Counted from the stretch's first letter, positions 1 through 8,065 are shown. The stretch: 16,779 nucleotides of DNA from an uncultured Alistipes sp. (GCA_904502005.1 CAJGDC010000043.1:1-16779); one strand, 5' to 3'. Made by a program: numbers and translations. Notes: generated by a model not told the origin, from the letters alone.

Positions 1-555
1 AACAATGTGCGCCCTGATAAGACTACAGCCGAGCTTGTTTCAGCTCCAGTAACTCCAGCCGAGGCACGAAAGTATCCTAATCGTCACTATTATCACGAAA
101 GGGGTGGTTGGTTCAACTGGACGCGAAATGATGTGAAGTTGTGGAATGATAGCGAGACCATGGAGATATGCAAGAATAAGGTCAATGATCCTTGTCCAGA
201 GGGTTGGCGTGTGGCCGATTTGCACGATTTTCAGGAGTTGATTGTAAACTACTCAGATGAGACCACCTACTATGATGGAGGTCAGAAGGGCCGCTGGTTC
301 TCAGGTCCTAATAGTTATTGTACCAGCGTACCGCGAATCTTCCTATCATTGGGTGGAATGCGTGATTTGGATGGAAAGTGTTACTTGCGTGAGAGATCGG
401 GCCTCTATTGGACTGCTCGTCACGGTGGTGGTGAAGGTTTGGTATGGCACTTCCGTTTCGGTGATGGAGATTTGGAGATGCATCCGATGGCTTGGCCACA
501 TGATGCCCATTTGGTGCGTTGCGTAAGAGATCTGCCGGGTAGGTTTATGCACTAA
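1..555 (+). CDS. FISUMP-domain protein, C-terminal part (5' truncated by window)
   Basis: The reading frame is open from base 1 to the TAA at 553-555; the GTG at 7 is unlikely to be the true start, because the frame continues upstream and no promoter fits. The visible 184 residues match the pattern of the FISUMP domain (Fibrobacter succinogenes major paralogous domain), common at the C-terminus of Bacteroidetes surface lipoproteins. The signature pieces are present in order: DPCPEGWRVADLHDF, then GRWFSGP, then LSLGGMRDLDGKCY, then GLYWTARHGG, and a final HLVRCVRD. The usual YWSS is YWTA here. The family is thought to be extracellular and possibly adhesive or glycan-related, but its function is not established. 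The N-terminal portion, which would carry the export signal and other domains, lies outside the window. A terminator follows 68 bases after the stop, so this is the last gene of its unit. Confidence 0.75.
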   Translation, partial: NNVRPDKTTAELVSAPVTPAEARKYPNRHYYHERGGWFNWTRNDVKLWNDSETMEICKNKVNDPCPEGWRVADLHDFQELIVNYSDETTYYDGGQKGRWFSGPNSYCTSVPRIFLSLGGMRDLDGKCYLRERSGLYWTARHGGGEGLVWHFRFGDGDLEMHPMAWPHDAHLVRCVRDLPGRFMH

Positions 556-622
556 GCACAATGCGTTGCACACCTTTTTGATAGGGTGCATGTAACACTA
601 TCGTAGGCGTGTAAAATGCAAT

Positions 623-660
623 ATTAAGCGACTTTGCTTTCGGCAGAGTCGCTTAATTTG
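623..660 (+). terminator. Rho-independent terminator after the FISUMP gene
   Basis: A perfect 11-bp stem is formed by ATTAAGCGACT (623-633) and AGTCGCTTAAT (647-657), with a 13-nt loop that can add a GC/GC pair. Only a short T-rich tail follows. There is no gene close downstream on the minus strand, so it most likely serves the upstream gene. Confidence 0.75.
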
Positions 661-811
661 TTCTCTGTGCTTATGTTTTTGTGTAAAAAGGAAACAAAAA
701 GATAGGTGTTTATACTTATTTCGCATTGCTTGGTTTGTTTTTCTTTCCTTTTTCTTGTGATTTTGTGTAAAAAAATTTACTTTTTTGCTTTTATAGTGTT
801 TGTTTTTATTG

Positions 812-819
812 TAACTTTG
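812..819 (+). promoter_or_regulatory. glpA promoter, -7 element TAACTTTG
   Basis: TAACTTTG matches the Bacteroidetes -7 consensus TAnnTTTG exactly, about 43 bases before the glpA ATG. The best TTTG candidates for the -33 box are at 784-787 (24-nt spacer, long) and 799-802 (9-nt, too short), so the upstream half is weak. A promoter that needs an activator would fit this, but that is inference. Confidence 0.6.
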
Positions 820-862
820 TGGCGTAAAATGCTAAGTGGGCATTTTACTACACATTATCACA

Positions 863-2473
863 ATGAATAGAGAATTTGATGTAATTATTATTGGTGGTGG
901 AGCTACTGGTGCTGGTGTTGCGCGAGATTGTGCGCTCAGAGGTATCAAGGCTCTGCTGATTGAGCGACATGACATTGCCACTGGTGCAACAGGTCGTAAC
1001 CACGGACTGCTTCACTCGGGTGCTCGTTATGCGGTAAATGACCGAGAGAGTGCCGAGGAGTGTATTCGCGAGAATATGATTCTGCGCCGTATTGCTTCAC
1101 ACTGCGTGGAGGATACAGGCGGAATCTTTATCTCTCTGCCGGAGGATGGACTCGACTTTCAGAAGAAGTTTATCGAGTTGTGTCTTGCAGCGGGAATCTC
1201 TGCCGAGGCTATTGACCCTAAGGAGGCGCTACTCCTTGAGCCTTCGGTAAATCCGATGCTCATTGGTGCGGTGAAGGTGCCGGATGGTTCGGTAGACCCA
1301 TTCCGCCTAACGGCTGCCAATATTATGGATGCTCGCCTACATGGTGCTCAGGTGTTAACTTATACCCGTGTAGATGAGTTGATTATTGAGTCAGGCAAGG
1401 TTGTGGGAGTTAAGGTTACAGATACTATCTCTGGCGAGAAGGGTGAGTATCGTGCAGCAATTACAGTCAATGCTTGCGGAATTTGGGGTCGTGACTTGGC
1501 TGCAAAGGCCGGTGTTACTATCAATATGCTACCAGCAAAGGGCGCCCTGCTTGTCTTTGGTCATCGCGTGAATAATGTGGTTATAAATCGTTGTCGCAAG
1601 CCTGCCGATGCGGATATCCTCGTGCCAGGAGATAATATCACCGTTATTGGAACAACATCGAGCAAGGTGTCATTTGACCAGTGTGACGACATGTATGTTA
1701 CTCGTGAGGAGGTAGATTTGCTGCTTCGTGAGGGAAGTATGCTTGCCCCTGCGCTTAACCATACACGCATCTTGCGTGCCTATGCAGGTGTCCGTCCACT
1801 TGTAGCTTCGGATGATGATCCGAGTGGTCGAAGTGTTAGCCGAGGTATTGTGGTGCTTGACCACGCTACACGTGACGGCGTAGAGGGTTTTGTGACAATC
1901 ACAGGTGGAAAACTTATGACCTATCGTCTAATGGCGGAGTGGACTGTAGACCTTATCTGCAAGAAGCTCAATATTGATAAAAAGTGTACAACAGCCGAGG
2001 CTCTTCTTCCTGGTTCAACATCAACTTCAGGAGATTGTAAGCGCACAGCAATCTCTTCGTACGGAGCGAAGGGCTCGGCTTTCTATCGCCATGGCAATAG
2101 AGTTGATAATATCGATAGCTCAACAGCGGCTAAGCGAGCGCTTGTTTGTGAGTGTGAGCAGGTCTCTGTTGGCGAGGTTGAGTATGCTGTAAATGAGCTT
2201 AAGGTTAATAACTTAGTAGACCTTCGTCGTCGTACTCGTGTAGGTATGGGTACTTGTCAGGGCTCGCTTTGCTCATGTCGTGCAGCGGCAGTGATGGCTT
2301 CAACGGCTAAGATGTGCTCTGAGCGCGCTAAGGCTGACCTTAAGAGTTTTATTGCCGAGCGTTGGAAGGGTATGTCGGCAGTTGCGTGGGGTGATACTCT
2401 GCGTGAGGGCGAGATGCTCAGCTGGCTATATGATGGTGTGTGCAATTTGTCTAACAAAAATCAGCAGGAGTAA
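863..2473 (+). CDS. glpA: Anaerobic glycerol-3-phosphate dehydrogenase subunit A
   Basis: GlpA is the catalytic FAD subunit that oxidises sn-glycerol 3-phosphate to dihydroxyacetone phosphate; with GlpB and GlpC it feeds electrons to menaquinone at the inner membrane. The protein is 536 aa (E. coli GlpA is about 540). The N-terminus has the FAD dinucleotide fold VIIIGGGATGAG (7-18), followed by IERHDIATGATGRNHGLLH, typical of the DAO/GlpA family. The C-terminus carries a BFD-like [2Fe-2S] domain with CEC at 429-431, C465 and C470. I chose the ATG at 863 because the protein then begins MNREFDVIIIGGG; the longer frame from a GTG at 836 adds residues with no family match and starts next to the promoter. 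It is first in the glpABC operon, and glpB begins two bases after its stop. No glpK, glpF or glpT lies nearby. Confidence 0.95.
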   Translation: MNREFDVIIIGGGATGAGVARDCALRGIKALLIERHDIATGATGRNHGLLHSGARYAVNDRESAEECIRENMILRRIASHCVEDTGGIFISLPEDGLDFQKKFIELCLAAGISAEAIDPKEALLLEPSVNPMLIGAVKVPDGSVDPFRLTAANIMDARLHGAQVLTYTRVDELIIESGKVVGVKVTDTISGEKGEYRAAITVNACGIWGRDLAAKAGVTINMLPAKGALLVFGHRVNNVVINRCRKPADADILVPGDNITVIGTTSSKVSFDQCDDMYVTREEVDLLLREGSMLAPALNHTRILRAYAGVRPLVASDDDPSGRSVSRGIVVLDHATRDGVEGFVTITGGKLMTYRLMAEWTVDLICKKLNIDKKCTTAEALLPGSTSTSGDCKRTAISSYGAKGSAFYRHGNRVDNIDSSTAAKRALVCECEQVSVGEVEYAVNELKVNNLVDLRRRTRVGMGTCQGSLCSCRAAAVMASTAKMCSERAKADLKSFIAERWKGMSAVAWGDTLREGEMLSWLYDGVCNLSNKNQQE

Positions 2474-2475
2474 CC

Positions 2476-3693
2476 ATGAGATACGATACAGTAATTATCG
2501 GCGGCGGATTGTCAGCGCTTATGTGCGGCATTGAGGTGGCGCGCGCAGGAAAGAGAGTGGCACTTGTGGCTACAGGAAATAGCTGTCTACACTTCTCGTC
2601 ATGTAGCTTTGGACTCTATAACGCTCCAGAACCATTGAAGGCTATTGAGAGCCTGCCAGCAATTCATCCATATGCAAAGATGGGAGCTGAGCAGGTTGAA
2701 GTTTATGCTACTCGTGCAACGGAGATACTTAATATTGCCGGCATTGCTACAGTGGGTAGTGCGGAGCAGAATCACTATATCGCAACTCCTGTAGGTAAGT
2801 GGCGTGAGTGTTGGCTCTCTATCGAGGGTATGCTTACAAGTAAGAGTGGTAAGGATGTAGACTTTAAGAGTGCAACAATACTCTATCCAGAGGGATTTCT
2901 TGATTTCTATACTCAGTTTATTGTTGACCACCTTGAGGGTATGGGTGTTAAGGTTAAGACCCATGCCTTTGAGCTTCCAGAATTGGTTATTCGCCGCAAT
3001 AATCCGACAGAGATGCGTACAGTGACTGTTGCTCGAGCGTTGGATAAGACGGAGAATATCGAGGCTTTGGCAAGTATTATTGCACACCAGAGTGATAAGG
3101 AGGATGTGGTGCTTCTACCAGCCGTTTTGGGCTTCAATAGCGTAGATGTACTTTCGCAGCTCTCTCGTTTGGCAGATAGAGATATACGTGAAATACCTAC
3201 ACTTATCCCATCTGTTGAGGGTGTAAAGGTTGAGCGCGCGCTTAATCGTGCCTTTGAGTCTATGGGTGGTGTAATATTTATGGCGCATACCGCAGTGGAT
3301 TATGCTATGGAGGAGGGACAGATTAAGAGTATCACAACCTCTAAGGGCATTACCCTTACTGCTGACGACTTTGTCCTTGCCTCTGGAAGTTTTATTGGTG
3401 GTGGACTTACTGCTGAGCGAGACTCTCTTCGTGAGCCAATCTTTGGTGCAGATATAGAGCCAGTGAGTGGTGGCGAGTATACCACACGTGATATTTTTGA
3501 GCCTCAGCCATTTATGAGTTGTGGCGTGGCTACTGATAACACCTTCAAGGTGAAGATTGGTGGCAAGGTTGTAGAGAATTTATACGCTTGTGGTGCTGTA
3601 CTGTCGGGCTATAATCCAGTTAAGGAGGGTTGTGGCGCAGGTGTGGCAATGACCACAGCTTTGAAGGTTGCAGATGATATTATAAACAGATAG
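2476..3693 (+). CDS. glpB: Anaerobic glycerol-3-phosphate dehydrogenase subunit B
   Basis: GlpB is the second flavoprotein subunit of the anaerobic glycerol-3-phosphate dehydrogenase and is thought to relay electrons from GlpA to GlpC. The protein is 405 aa (E. coli about 419). It opens with MRYDTVIIGGGLSALMCG, a GxGxxx nucleotide-binding fold, followed by the family-typical FSSCSFGLYN segment near residue 40. The C-terminus has CGAVLSGYNPVKEGCGAGVA, the flavin-domain closing motif. The start lies two bases after the glpA stop and is preceded by AGGAG at 2466-2470, one of the few Shine-Dalgarno-like sequences in this window, which suggests coupled translation. A four-base gap separates it from glpC. 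Confidence 0.94.
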   Translation: MRYDTVIIGGGLSALMCGIEVARAGKRVALVATGNSCLHFSSCSFGLYNAPEPLKAIESLPAIHPYAKMGAEQVEVYATRATEILNIAGIATVGSAEQNHYIATPVGKWRECWLSIEGMLTSKSGKDVDFKSATILYPEGFLDFYTQFIVDHLEGMGVKVKTHAFELPELVIRRNNPTEMRTVTVARALDKTENIEALASIIAHQSDKEDVVLLPAVLGFNSVDVLSQLSRLADRDIREIPTLIPSVEGVKVERALNRAFESMGGVIFMAHTAVDYAMEEGQIKSITTSKGITLTADDFVLASGSFIGGGLTAERDSLREPIFGADIEPVSGGEYTTRDIFEPQPFMSCGVATDNTFKVKIGGKVVENLYACGAVLSGYNPVKEGCGAGVAMTTALKVADDIINR

Positions 3694-3697
3694 AGCA

Positions 3698-4903
3698 ATG
3701 AAACAGTATAGCGAGAATAACTTTGAGCAGTGTACCAAGTGTACCGTATGTACCGTCTACTGCCCTGTGGCGGCTGTCAATCCGCTCTATCCAGGTCCAA
3801 AACATTCGGGACCCGATGGTGAGCGTCTGCGAATGAAGAATCCTGCATTCTACGACCAGAGTTTGGCTATGTGTCTAAACTGTAAGCGCTGTGAGGTGGC
3901 TTGTCCGTCGGATGTGCGTATTGGTGATATTATCCAGTCTGCTCGCATTAAGCATAGCGCTAAAAAGCCTGGACTCCGAGAGTTTACCCTTGCCAATACC
4001 GACCTTGTGGGCTCTATGGCAACACTCGTAGCGCCAGTAGTCAATGCAACCCTTGGGCTTAAGCCGGTGCGCCATATCGTTGAGGGTGTGATGAATATCG
4101 ACCATCGTCGTATCTTCCCGAAGTATGCTTTTGGAACTTTTGAGGGTTGGATGCGTGGTCAGCGCAAGGCTCAGGCGCAGTTCTCTAAGCAGATTGCCTA
4201 CTTCCATGGTTGCTATGTGAACTATAATAATCCACCACTTGGTCAGGCATTTGTTAAGGTTGTTAATGCCTTGGGTTATGGCGTGCAGCTTCTTGATAAG
4301 GAGAAGTGTTGCGGCGTGGCTCTTATCTCTAACGGTTTTGTTGAGAAGGCTAAAAAGCAGGCTAAGACCAACCTTGCCTCTATCCGTAAGGCTGTGGAGA
4401 AGGGTATGGCTGTGGTTGCAACCTCTTCAACTTGTACCTTTACGCTCAGAGATGAGTATGAGCACCTGCTTGGTCTTGATAATCACGATGTGCGTGAGAG
4501 TATAGATCTTGCAACAAAGTTTATATATAACCTGCTCTGTGACGGAAACCATACCCTTAAGTTTAACCCTGAGGCACCTCGTCTGCGTGTGGCTTACCAC
4601 AGCCCATGCCACCTTGAGCGCCTTGGTTGGACTCCATACTCTATTGAGTTGCTGAAGCTTATTCCAAATGTGGAGCTTGTGAAGCTCGACTCACAGTGCT
4701 GTGGTATTGCGGGTACATACGGATTTAAGAAGGAGAACTATCAGACCTCTCAGGCTATTGGAGAGCCACTTTTTGCTGCTATTGAGGCCTCTGAGTGCGA
4801 TGTAGTATCTACAGACTGCGAGACCTGTAAGTGGCAGATTGAGATGTCTACAACAAAGAAGGTGCTGCATCCAATTGAGATTTTGGCATCATTCCTATCG
4901 TAA
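3698..4903 (+). CDS. glpC: Anaerobic glycerol-3-phosphate dehydrogenase subunit C (Fe-S membrane subunit)
   Basis: GlpC is the iron-sulfur subunit that anchors GlpAB to the membrane and delivers electrons to menaquinone. The 401-aa protein (E. coli 396) has two ferredoxin-type 4Fe-4S motifs, C12-C15-C18-C22-P and C59-C62-C65-C69-P. Two cysteine-rich CCG domains of the heterodisulfide-reductase type follow: FHGCY near residue 170 with KCCGVA near 204, and YHSPCH near 303 with QCCGIAGTYG near 335. A final CETC lies near 374. All expected metal-ligand cysteines are present. The gene ends the glpABC operon and a strong terminator begins about 20 bases after the stop. A generic (Fe-S)-binding oxidoreductase is the only alternative, and the operon context rules strongly for GlpC. 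Confidence 0.94.
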   Translation: MKQYSENNFEQCTKCTVCTVYCPVAAVNPLYPGPKHSGPDGERLRMKNPAFYDQSLAMCLNCKRCEVACPSDVRIGDIIQSARIKHSAKKPGLREFTLANTDLVGSMATLVAPVVNATLGLKPVRHIVEGVMNIDHRRIFPKYAFGTFEGWMRGQRKAQAQFSKQIAYFHGCYVNYNNPPLGQAFVKVVNALGYGVQLLDKEKCCGVALISNGFVEKAKKQAKTNLASIRKAVEKGMAVVATSSTCTFTLRDEYEHLLGLDNHDVRESIDLATKFIYNLLCDGNHTLKFNPEAPRLRVAYHSPCHLERLGWTPYSIELLKLIPNVELVKLDSQCCGIAGTYGFKKENYQTSQAIGEPLFAAIEASECDVVSTDCETCKWQIEMSTTKKVLHPIEILASFLS

Positions 4904-4922
4904 TATAGGGTAAATGTACCCT

Positions 4923-4965
4923 AAAGCCTAGCATTGGTAAAATATCCAATGCTGGGCTTTTTTTG
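4923..4965 (+). terminator. Strong rho-independent terminator after glpABC
   Basis: A 15-position stem pairs 4923-4937 (AAAGCCTAGCATTGG) with 4946-4960 (CCAATGCTGGGCTTT), with one G-U wobble, an 8-nt loop and an unbroken T run through 4964. It closes the glp operon and isolates it from gdhA. Confidence 0.93.
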
Positions 4966-4987
4966 ATATATCTCCGCTATAAATTTT

Positions 4988-5027
4988 TGCAAAATATTTG
5001 CATATCCGCACATTTTGATTAACTTTG
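4988..5027 (+). promoter_or_regulatory. gdhA promoter with overlapping dyad
   Basis: TTTG at 4997-5000 and TAACTTTG at 5020-5027 are separated by 19 nt, an ideal Bacteroidetes promoter. Transcription should start near 5033, giving a leader of about 24 nt. An inverted repeat TGCAAA (4988-4993) / TTTGCA (4997-5002) with a 3-nt spacer overlaps the -33 box and could be an operator; that part is inference. Confidence 0.8.
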
Positions 5028-5056
5028 TAAAGCAAAAACCTTAAAACTACAAAGAT

Positions 5057-6397
5057 ATGAAAGTACAAACTATCATGGCGGAGCTTGAGCGTAAGCATCC
5101 GGGCGAAAATGAGTACCTGCAGGCTGTGCAGGAGGTTTTAGAGTCTATAGAGGAGGTCTATAACCTCCACCCAGAGTTTGAGAAGGCGAAGATTATTGAG
5201 CGTATGGTTGAGCCGGACCGCATTTTTACCTTCCGTGTAACTTGGGTAGACGACCGTGGAGAGATACAGACAAATCTTGGCTACCGCATTCAGTTCAATA
5301 GTGCTATTGGTCCATATAAGGGTGGTATCCGTTTCCATAAGGCGGTAAATCCATCAATGCTTAAGTTCCTCGGCTTTGAGCAGACATTCAAGAATGCCCT
5401 TACAACCCTGCCTATGGGTGGCGCTAAGGGTGGTAGCGACTTTGACCCAGTGGGTAAGTCAGATGCAGAGATTATGCGCTTCTGCCAGGCATTTATGTGG
5501 GAGTTGTGGAACAATATCGGCCCTGATACAGATGTTCCTGCAGGTGATGTTGGCGTTGGTGGCCGTGAGATTGGCTATATGTACGGCATGTACAAGAAGC
5601 TTGCTCGTGAGTATAATACTGGCGTTCTTACCGGTAAGGGTATGACTTGGGGTGGCTCGCTTATTCGTCCTGAGGCTACAGGTTTTGGTGCGCTATACTT
5701 CGTAGAGCATATGCTTGCAAAGGCTGGTAAGAGTATTCAGGGTGCAACTGTTGCTATCTCTGGCTTTGGTAATGTTGCTTGGGGTGCTGCTACAAAGGCT
5801 ACAGAGCTTGGTGCTAAGGTTATCGCTATCTCTGGTCCTGATGGTGTGGTATATAACCCTGAGGGTATGAATCAGCAGAAGCTTGACTATATGCTCGTTC
5901 TTCGTGCATCTAATCAGAATGTTGTTGCTCCATTTGCGGAGAAGTTCCCAGATGCAACCTTTATCCCTGGCAAGAAGGCTTGGAGTATTAAGTGTGATAT
6001 TGCTCTGCCATGCGCATTCCAAAATGAGCTAAATGGCGACGACGCTGCCGAACTCCTCGCTAACGGCACTTGGTGTGCTGCCGAGGTATCAAATATGGGC
6101 TGTACTCCGGAGGCTATAGCTGCGTTCCAAAGCGCGGGTATTCTCTTTGCACCTGGTAAGGCTGTAAATGCAGGTGGTGTAGCTACTTCAGGCCTTGAGA
6201 TGACACAGAATGCTATGCATATTAGCTGGTCAGCTGCCGAGGTAGATCAAAAGCTACACTATATTATGGAGTCTATCCATGCCGCTTGCGTTAAGTATGG
6301 TACCCAGGAGGATGGTTATATCAACTACGTGAAGGGTGCTAATATTGCAGGCTTTATGAAGGTTGCGCAGGCAATGTTGGAGCAGGGCATTGTGTAA
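5057..6397 (+). CDS. gdhA: NADP-specific glutamate dehydrogenase
   Basis: This enzyme interconverts 2-oxoglutarate plus ammonia and glutamate, the main ammonia assimilation route in many Bacteroidales. At 446 aa it has the length of the hexameric 50-kDa class (E. coli GdhA 447). Visible motifs are RIQFNSAIGPYKGGIRFH, LPMGGAKGGSDFDP with the catalytic lysine K124, PAGDVGVGGREIGYMYGMYK, TGKGMTWGGSLIRPEATGFG, and the dinucleotide fold VAISGFGNVAWGA near 232-244. The GMTWGGS segment is usual for the NADP-dependent type, but cofactor choice cannot be proved by eye. The start at 5057 gives the family-typical MKVQTIMAELERKHPGENE. It is a single-gene unit with its own promoter and a terminator on each side. 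Confidence 0.96.
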   Translation: MKVQTIMAELERKHPGENEYLQAVQEVLESIEEVYNLHPEFEKAKIIERMVEPDRIFTFRVTWVDDRGEIQTNLGYRIQFNSAIGPYKGGIRFHKAVNPSMLKFLGFEQTFKNALTTLPMGGAKGGSDFDPVGKSDAEIMRFCQAFMWELWNNIGPDTDVPAGDVGVGGREIGYMYGMYKKLAREYNTGVLTGKGMTWGGSLIRPEATGFGALYFVEHMLAKAGKSIQGATVAISGFGNVAWGAATKATELGAKVIAISGPDGVVYNPEGMNQQKLDYMLVLRASNQNVVAPFAEKFPDATFIPGKKAWSIKCDIALPCAFQNELNGDDAAELLANGTWCAAEVSNMGCTPEAIAAFQSAGILFAPGKAVNAGGVATSGLEMTQNAMHISWSAAEVDQKLHYIMESIHAACVKYGTQEDGYINYVKGANIAGFMKVAQAMLEQGIV

Positions 6398-6414
6398 CTC
6401 TATTCCATAATCAC

Positions 6415-6449
6415 AAAAAAGAGAACTCAAATCGAGTTCTCTTTTTTTT
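6415..6449. terminator. Bidirectional terminator between gdhA and the 6459 gene
   Basis: The GAGAACTC / GAGTTCTC stem (6421-6428 with 6434-6441) is extended by an A run (6415-6420) opposite a T run (6442-6449). It therefore gives a U tail on either strand and serves gdhA from the left and the minus-strand operon from the right. Confidence 0.93.
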
Positions 6450-6458
6450 GTGGTGTTA

Positions 6459-6857
6459 CTACTCTGTTGGCATTGTGACGATATACTCCTTGCCGCAACC
6501 ACCGAAACAGTTTACCATAAGTTTGTCGGTAAAAATCTCATCACTGCCTCTGAGGATTTTTACCTGCAGCGCAAACTCTGTCTCAAAGCCGGCGAGGGTA
6601 GTTGTTGGCGGAAGAGAGTTTGGTAATAGGTATATGTAGAATCGAACGCAGTGACACTGCTCAAAATCGAGCATTACCTCACGACGACGTCGCCAACCCT
6701 CTGGGGCGCAGTCGCTATTGCTGCCAACAGGTAGCGGCGACTCCTCAGTAGAGTGATAACCAACCTGATTACCCTCTTTGTCGCGCATGCTGAGGGTAAC
6801 CATTATGTTGTAACGCCAATTCTCGGCGTAAGATGTTGTTAGGCGTAGGGTGTACAT
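6459..6857 (-). CDS. Hypothetical protein, predicted beta-rich, 132 aa
   Basis: I do not recognise this family. The 132-aa protein has no signal peptide and no membrane helix. Alternating hydrophobic stretches (YNIMVTLSM, VMLDFEQ, VRFYIYLLP, FALQVKILRG, DKLMVNCFGG) suggest a small beta-sandwich. Four cysteines are present (near residues 50, 68, 70 and in CFGGCG close to the C-terminus), not in a standard metal motif. Its ATG shares one base with the stop codon of the upstream gene (TAATG at 6859-6855), so the two are almost certainly translated together. It is the last gene of a three-gene minus-strand unit and reads into the bidirectional terminator. An accessory partner of the 187-aa protein is the simplest guess, without direct evidence. 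Confidence 0.75.
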   Translation of the reverse strand: MYTLRLTTSYAENWRYNIMVTLSMRDKEGNQVGYHSTEESPLPVGSNSDCAPEGWRRRREVMLDFEQCHCVRFYIYLLPNSLPPTTTLAGFETEFALQVKILRGSDEIFTDKLMVNCFGGCGKEYIVTMPTE

Positions 6858-7420
6858 TAGCTTGGCAAATCGACCTTGACCTTCTCGTACTTATATCCCA
6901 TAAGGTGCAGTGCTGCAGATGCGCCGAGCGCGAAGAATATCTTCACTACGCGGGCAAATATGTGGAATGCCATAACGCTCTGAGGCTCAATGCCCTCCTT
7001 GCGAATAGCAGTCTCAGCACTCTGAGCTGCACTACGCAATGCATCCTCAAGCTTCTCAATATCAGCCTGCTTAATGCCGTTGTCAAGCATTAAGTAGTCG
7101 GCATACTCGTCCATCTCGTCAAAACCGCGAGCGTCACGCAGACGTAGGTATGTATTCTCACCCTCAGTTATCTTCTGCTTATCCCAAAGCACTGCTGCAC
7201 CAGCACCGAAATATGCTGCCCATGCTATTGCAGCGAGGGGATAGTCGGCAATCTGTGGTACGGCATCGGCCATATAGTCTGGTGCACAACGATGCCAAAG
7301 CTCTGTAAGCTCCTCAACCTCAAAGGTATATCCGCCAAGAAGGCCCTTCTCCGAGAGGGTCTTCGTGAGCTGCTCGCTCAGCGTTTTTTCAAAATTTTGT
7401 AGATACTCTTGCTGTTCCAT
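6857..7420 (-). CDS. Conserved-looking hypothetical protein, 187 aa
   Basis: I do not recognise a named family. The 187-aa protein looks mainly helical: an N-terminal charged helix (MEQQEYLQNFEKTLSEQL), a hydrophobic segment around residues 83-99 (PLAAIAWAAYFGAGAAVLW), a charged middle with YLRLRDARGFDEMDEYADYL, and a second hydrophobic segment near 155-175 (VMAFHIFARVVKIFFALGASAALHLMGY). These two segments may be membrane-associated or may be a buried helical core; no signal peptide is present. It lies five bases after the flavin-reductase-like gene and overlaps the next gene by one base, so all three should be one transcript. No catalytic motif is evident. Confidence 0.75.
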   Translation of the reverse strand: MEQQEYLQNFEKTLSEQLTKTLSEKGLLGGYTFEVEELTELWHRCAPDYMADAVPQIADYPLAAIAWAAYFGAGAAVLWDKQKITEGENTYLRLRDARGFDEMDEYADYLMLDNGIKQADIEKLEDALRSAAQSAETAIRKEGIEPQSVMAFHIFARVVKIFFALGASAALHLMGYKYEKVKVDLPS

Positions 7421-7425
7421 ATTCT

Positions 7426-8022
7426 CTATTTTCTCTTATTTCTCTTCTCGCTTTTGAGTGTTGAGCCCTTGACTGTCCAACCGAAGGTGCCAAGTTTCTC
7501 ACCCAGAGCGTAGTACTCACCATGGGCATAACCCAAGAGGTTGGCGCGGCTGAGGTCCAACTTGCCCGTTGTTGGGTCAAGAAGCGACTCGTCTACCATT
7601 ACACCCATAACTTCGGCAATAAACATGTCGTGTGAGCCGAGAGGTATAATCTGCTTAACCTTACACTCTATATTTACCGGTGACTGCTCAATTGCAGGTG
7701 CTGAGATTGTCTTACACCTCTGAGCGGTCAGTCCGCAATACTCAAATTTGTCAAAATCCCTGCCTGAACGTACACCACACCAATCAGTCGCCTTGGCTAA
7801 GGCTACGGTTGTAAGATTTATCACAAACTCGCCACTTTCGCGAATCATGTCGTATGAATGTCTCTCTTTTCGAACAGAGATGTAACACATCGCCGGCTCA
7901 GAGCATATTGTGCCCGTCCAAGCCACGGTGATAATATTCTTCTGACCGTCAATATCTCCGCAGCTCACCATCACAGCCGGCACCGGAGAGATCATTGTTC
8001 CCGCTTTCCAATGTTGTTTCAT
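7426..8022 (-). CDS. Flavin reductase-like domain protein (FMN-binding split barrel)
   Basis: The 198-aa protein fits the flavin reductase-like family (PF01613 type), which binds FMN in a split barrel and reduces flavin with NAD(P)H or acts as a flavin-carrying redox protein. Family-typical stretches are PVPAVMVSCGD near the start, NIITVAWTGTICSEPAMCYISVR, the SGEFVINL segment, and VNIECKVKQIIPLGSHDMFIAEV. I chose the ATG at 8022 (MKQHWKAGTMISP) because a longer frame from 8070 would run through the promoter and adds residues with no family match. It is the first gene of the minus-strand trio. The promoter predicts a start within a few bases of the ATG, so the mRNA may be nearly leaderless. 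The physiological substrate is not visible from the sequence. Confidence 0.85.
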   Translation of the reverse strand: MKQHWKAGTMISPVPAVMVSCGDIDGQKNIITVAWTGTICSEPAMCYISVRKERHSYDMIRESGEFVINLTTVALAKATDWCGVRSGRDFDKFEYCGLTAQRCKTISAPAIEQSPVNIECKVKQIIPLGSHDMFIAEVMGVMVDESLLDPTTGKLDLSRANLLGYAHGEYYALGEKLGTFGWTVKGSTLKSEKRNKRK

Positions 8023-8030
8023 AGCTGCGA

Positions 8031-8065
8031 CAAAGATACTAATTTTGTCGCGAAAATCGCACAAA
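8031..8065 (-). promoter_or_regulatory. Promoter of the flavin-reductase operon
   Basis: On the minus strand TATCTTTG (8038-8031) matches the TAnnTTTG element. A TTTG at 8065-8062 would be the -33 box with a 23-nt spacer, longer than ideal. The predicted start, about 8025, is almost at the ATG at 8022. Confidence 0.6.

Larger units (their letters stand above)
556..862. other. Intergenic region between FISUMP gene and glpA
   Basis: This 307-base gap has no credible gene. It holds a terminator (623-660), a long AT-rich tract (about 661-810) and the glpA promoter element (812-819). A 13-base direct repeat, TTTTGTGTAAAAA, occurs at 677-689 and again at 761-773. A weak hairpin sits at 563-586. 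Confidence 0.6.

Noticed and set aside
1..555. Phage or diversity-generating-retroelement variable protein
   Set aside because: The C-terminal fold could recall variable C-lectin-type proteins, but no reverse transcriptase or template repeat is in the window and the FISUMP pattern explains the sequence.
836..862. Upstream GTG start for glpA
   Set aside because: It begins 17 bases after the -7 element and adds nine residues absent from the family; the ATG at 863 fits.
2599..3087. 162-codon minus-strand frame opposite glpB
   Set aside because: Antisense to an intact glpB, Cys/Leu/Thr-rich composition of a shadow frame, no promoter or family match.
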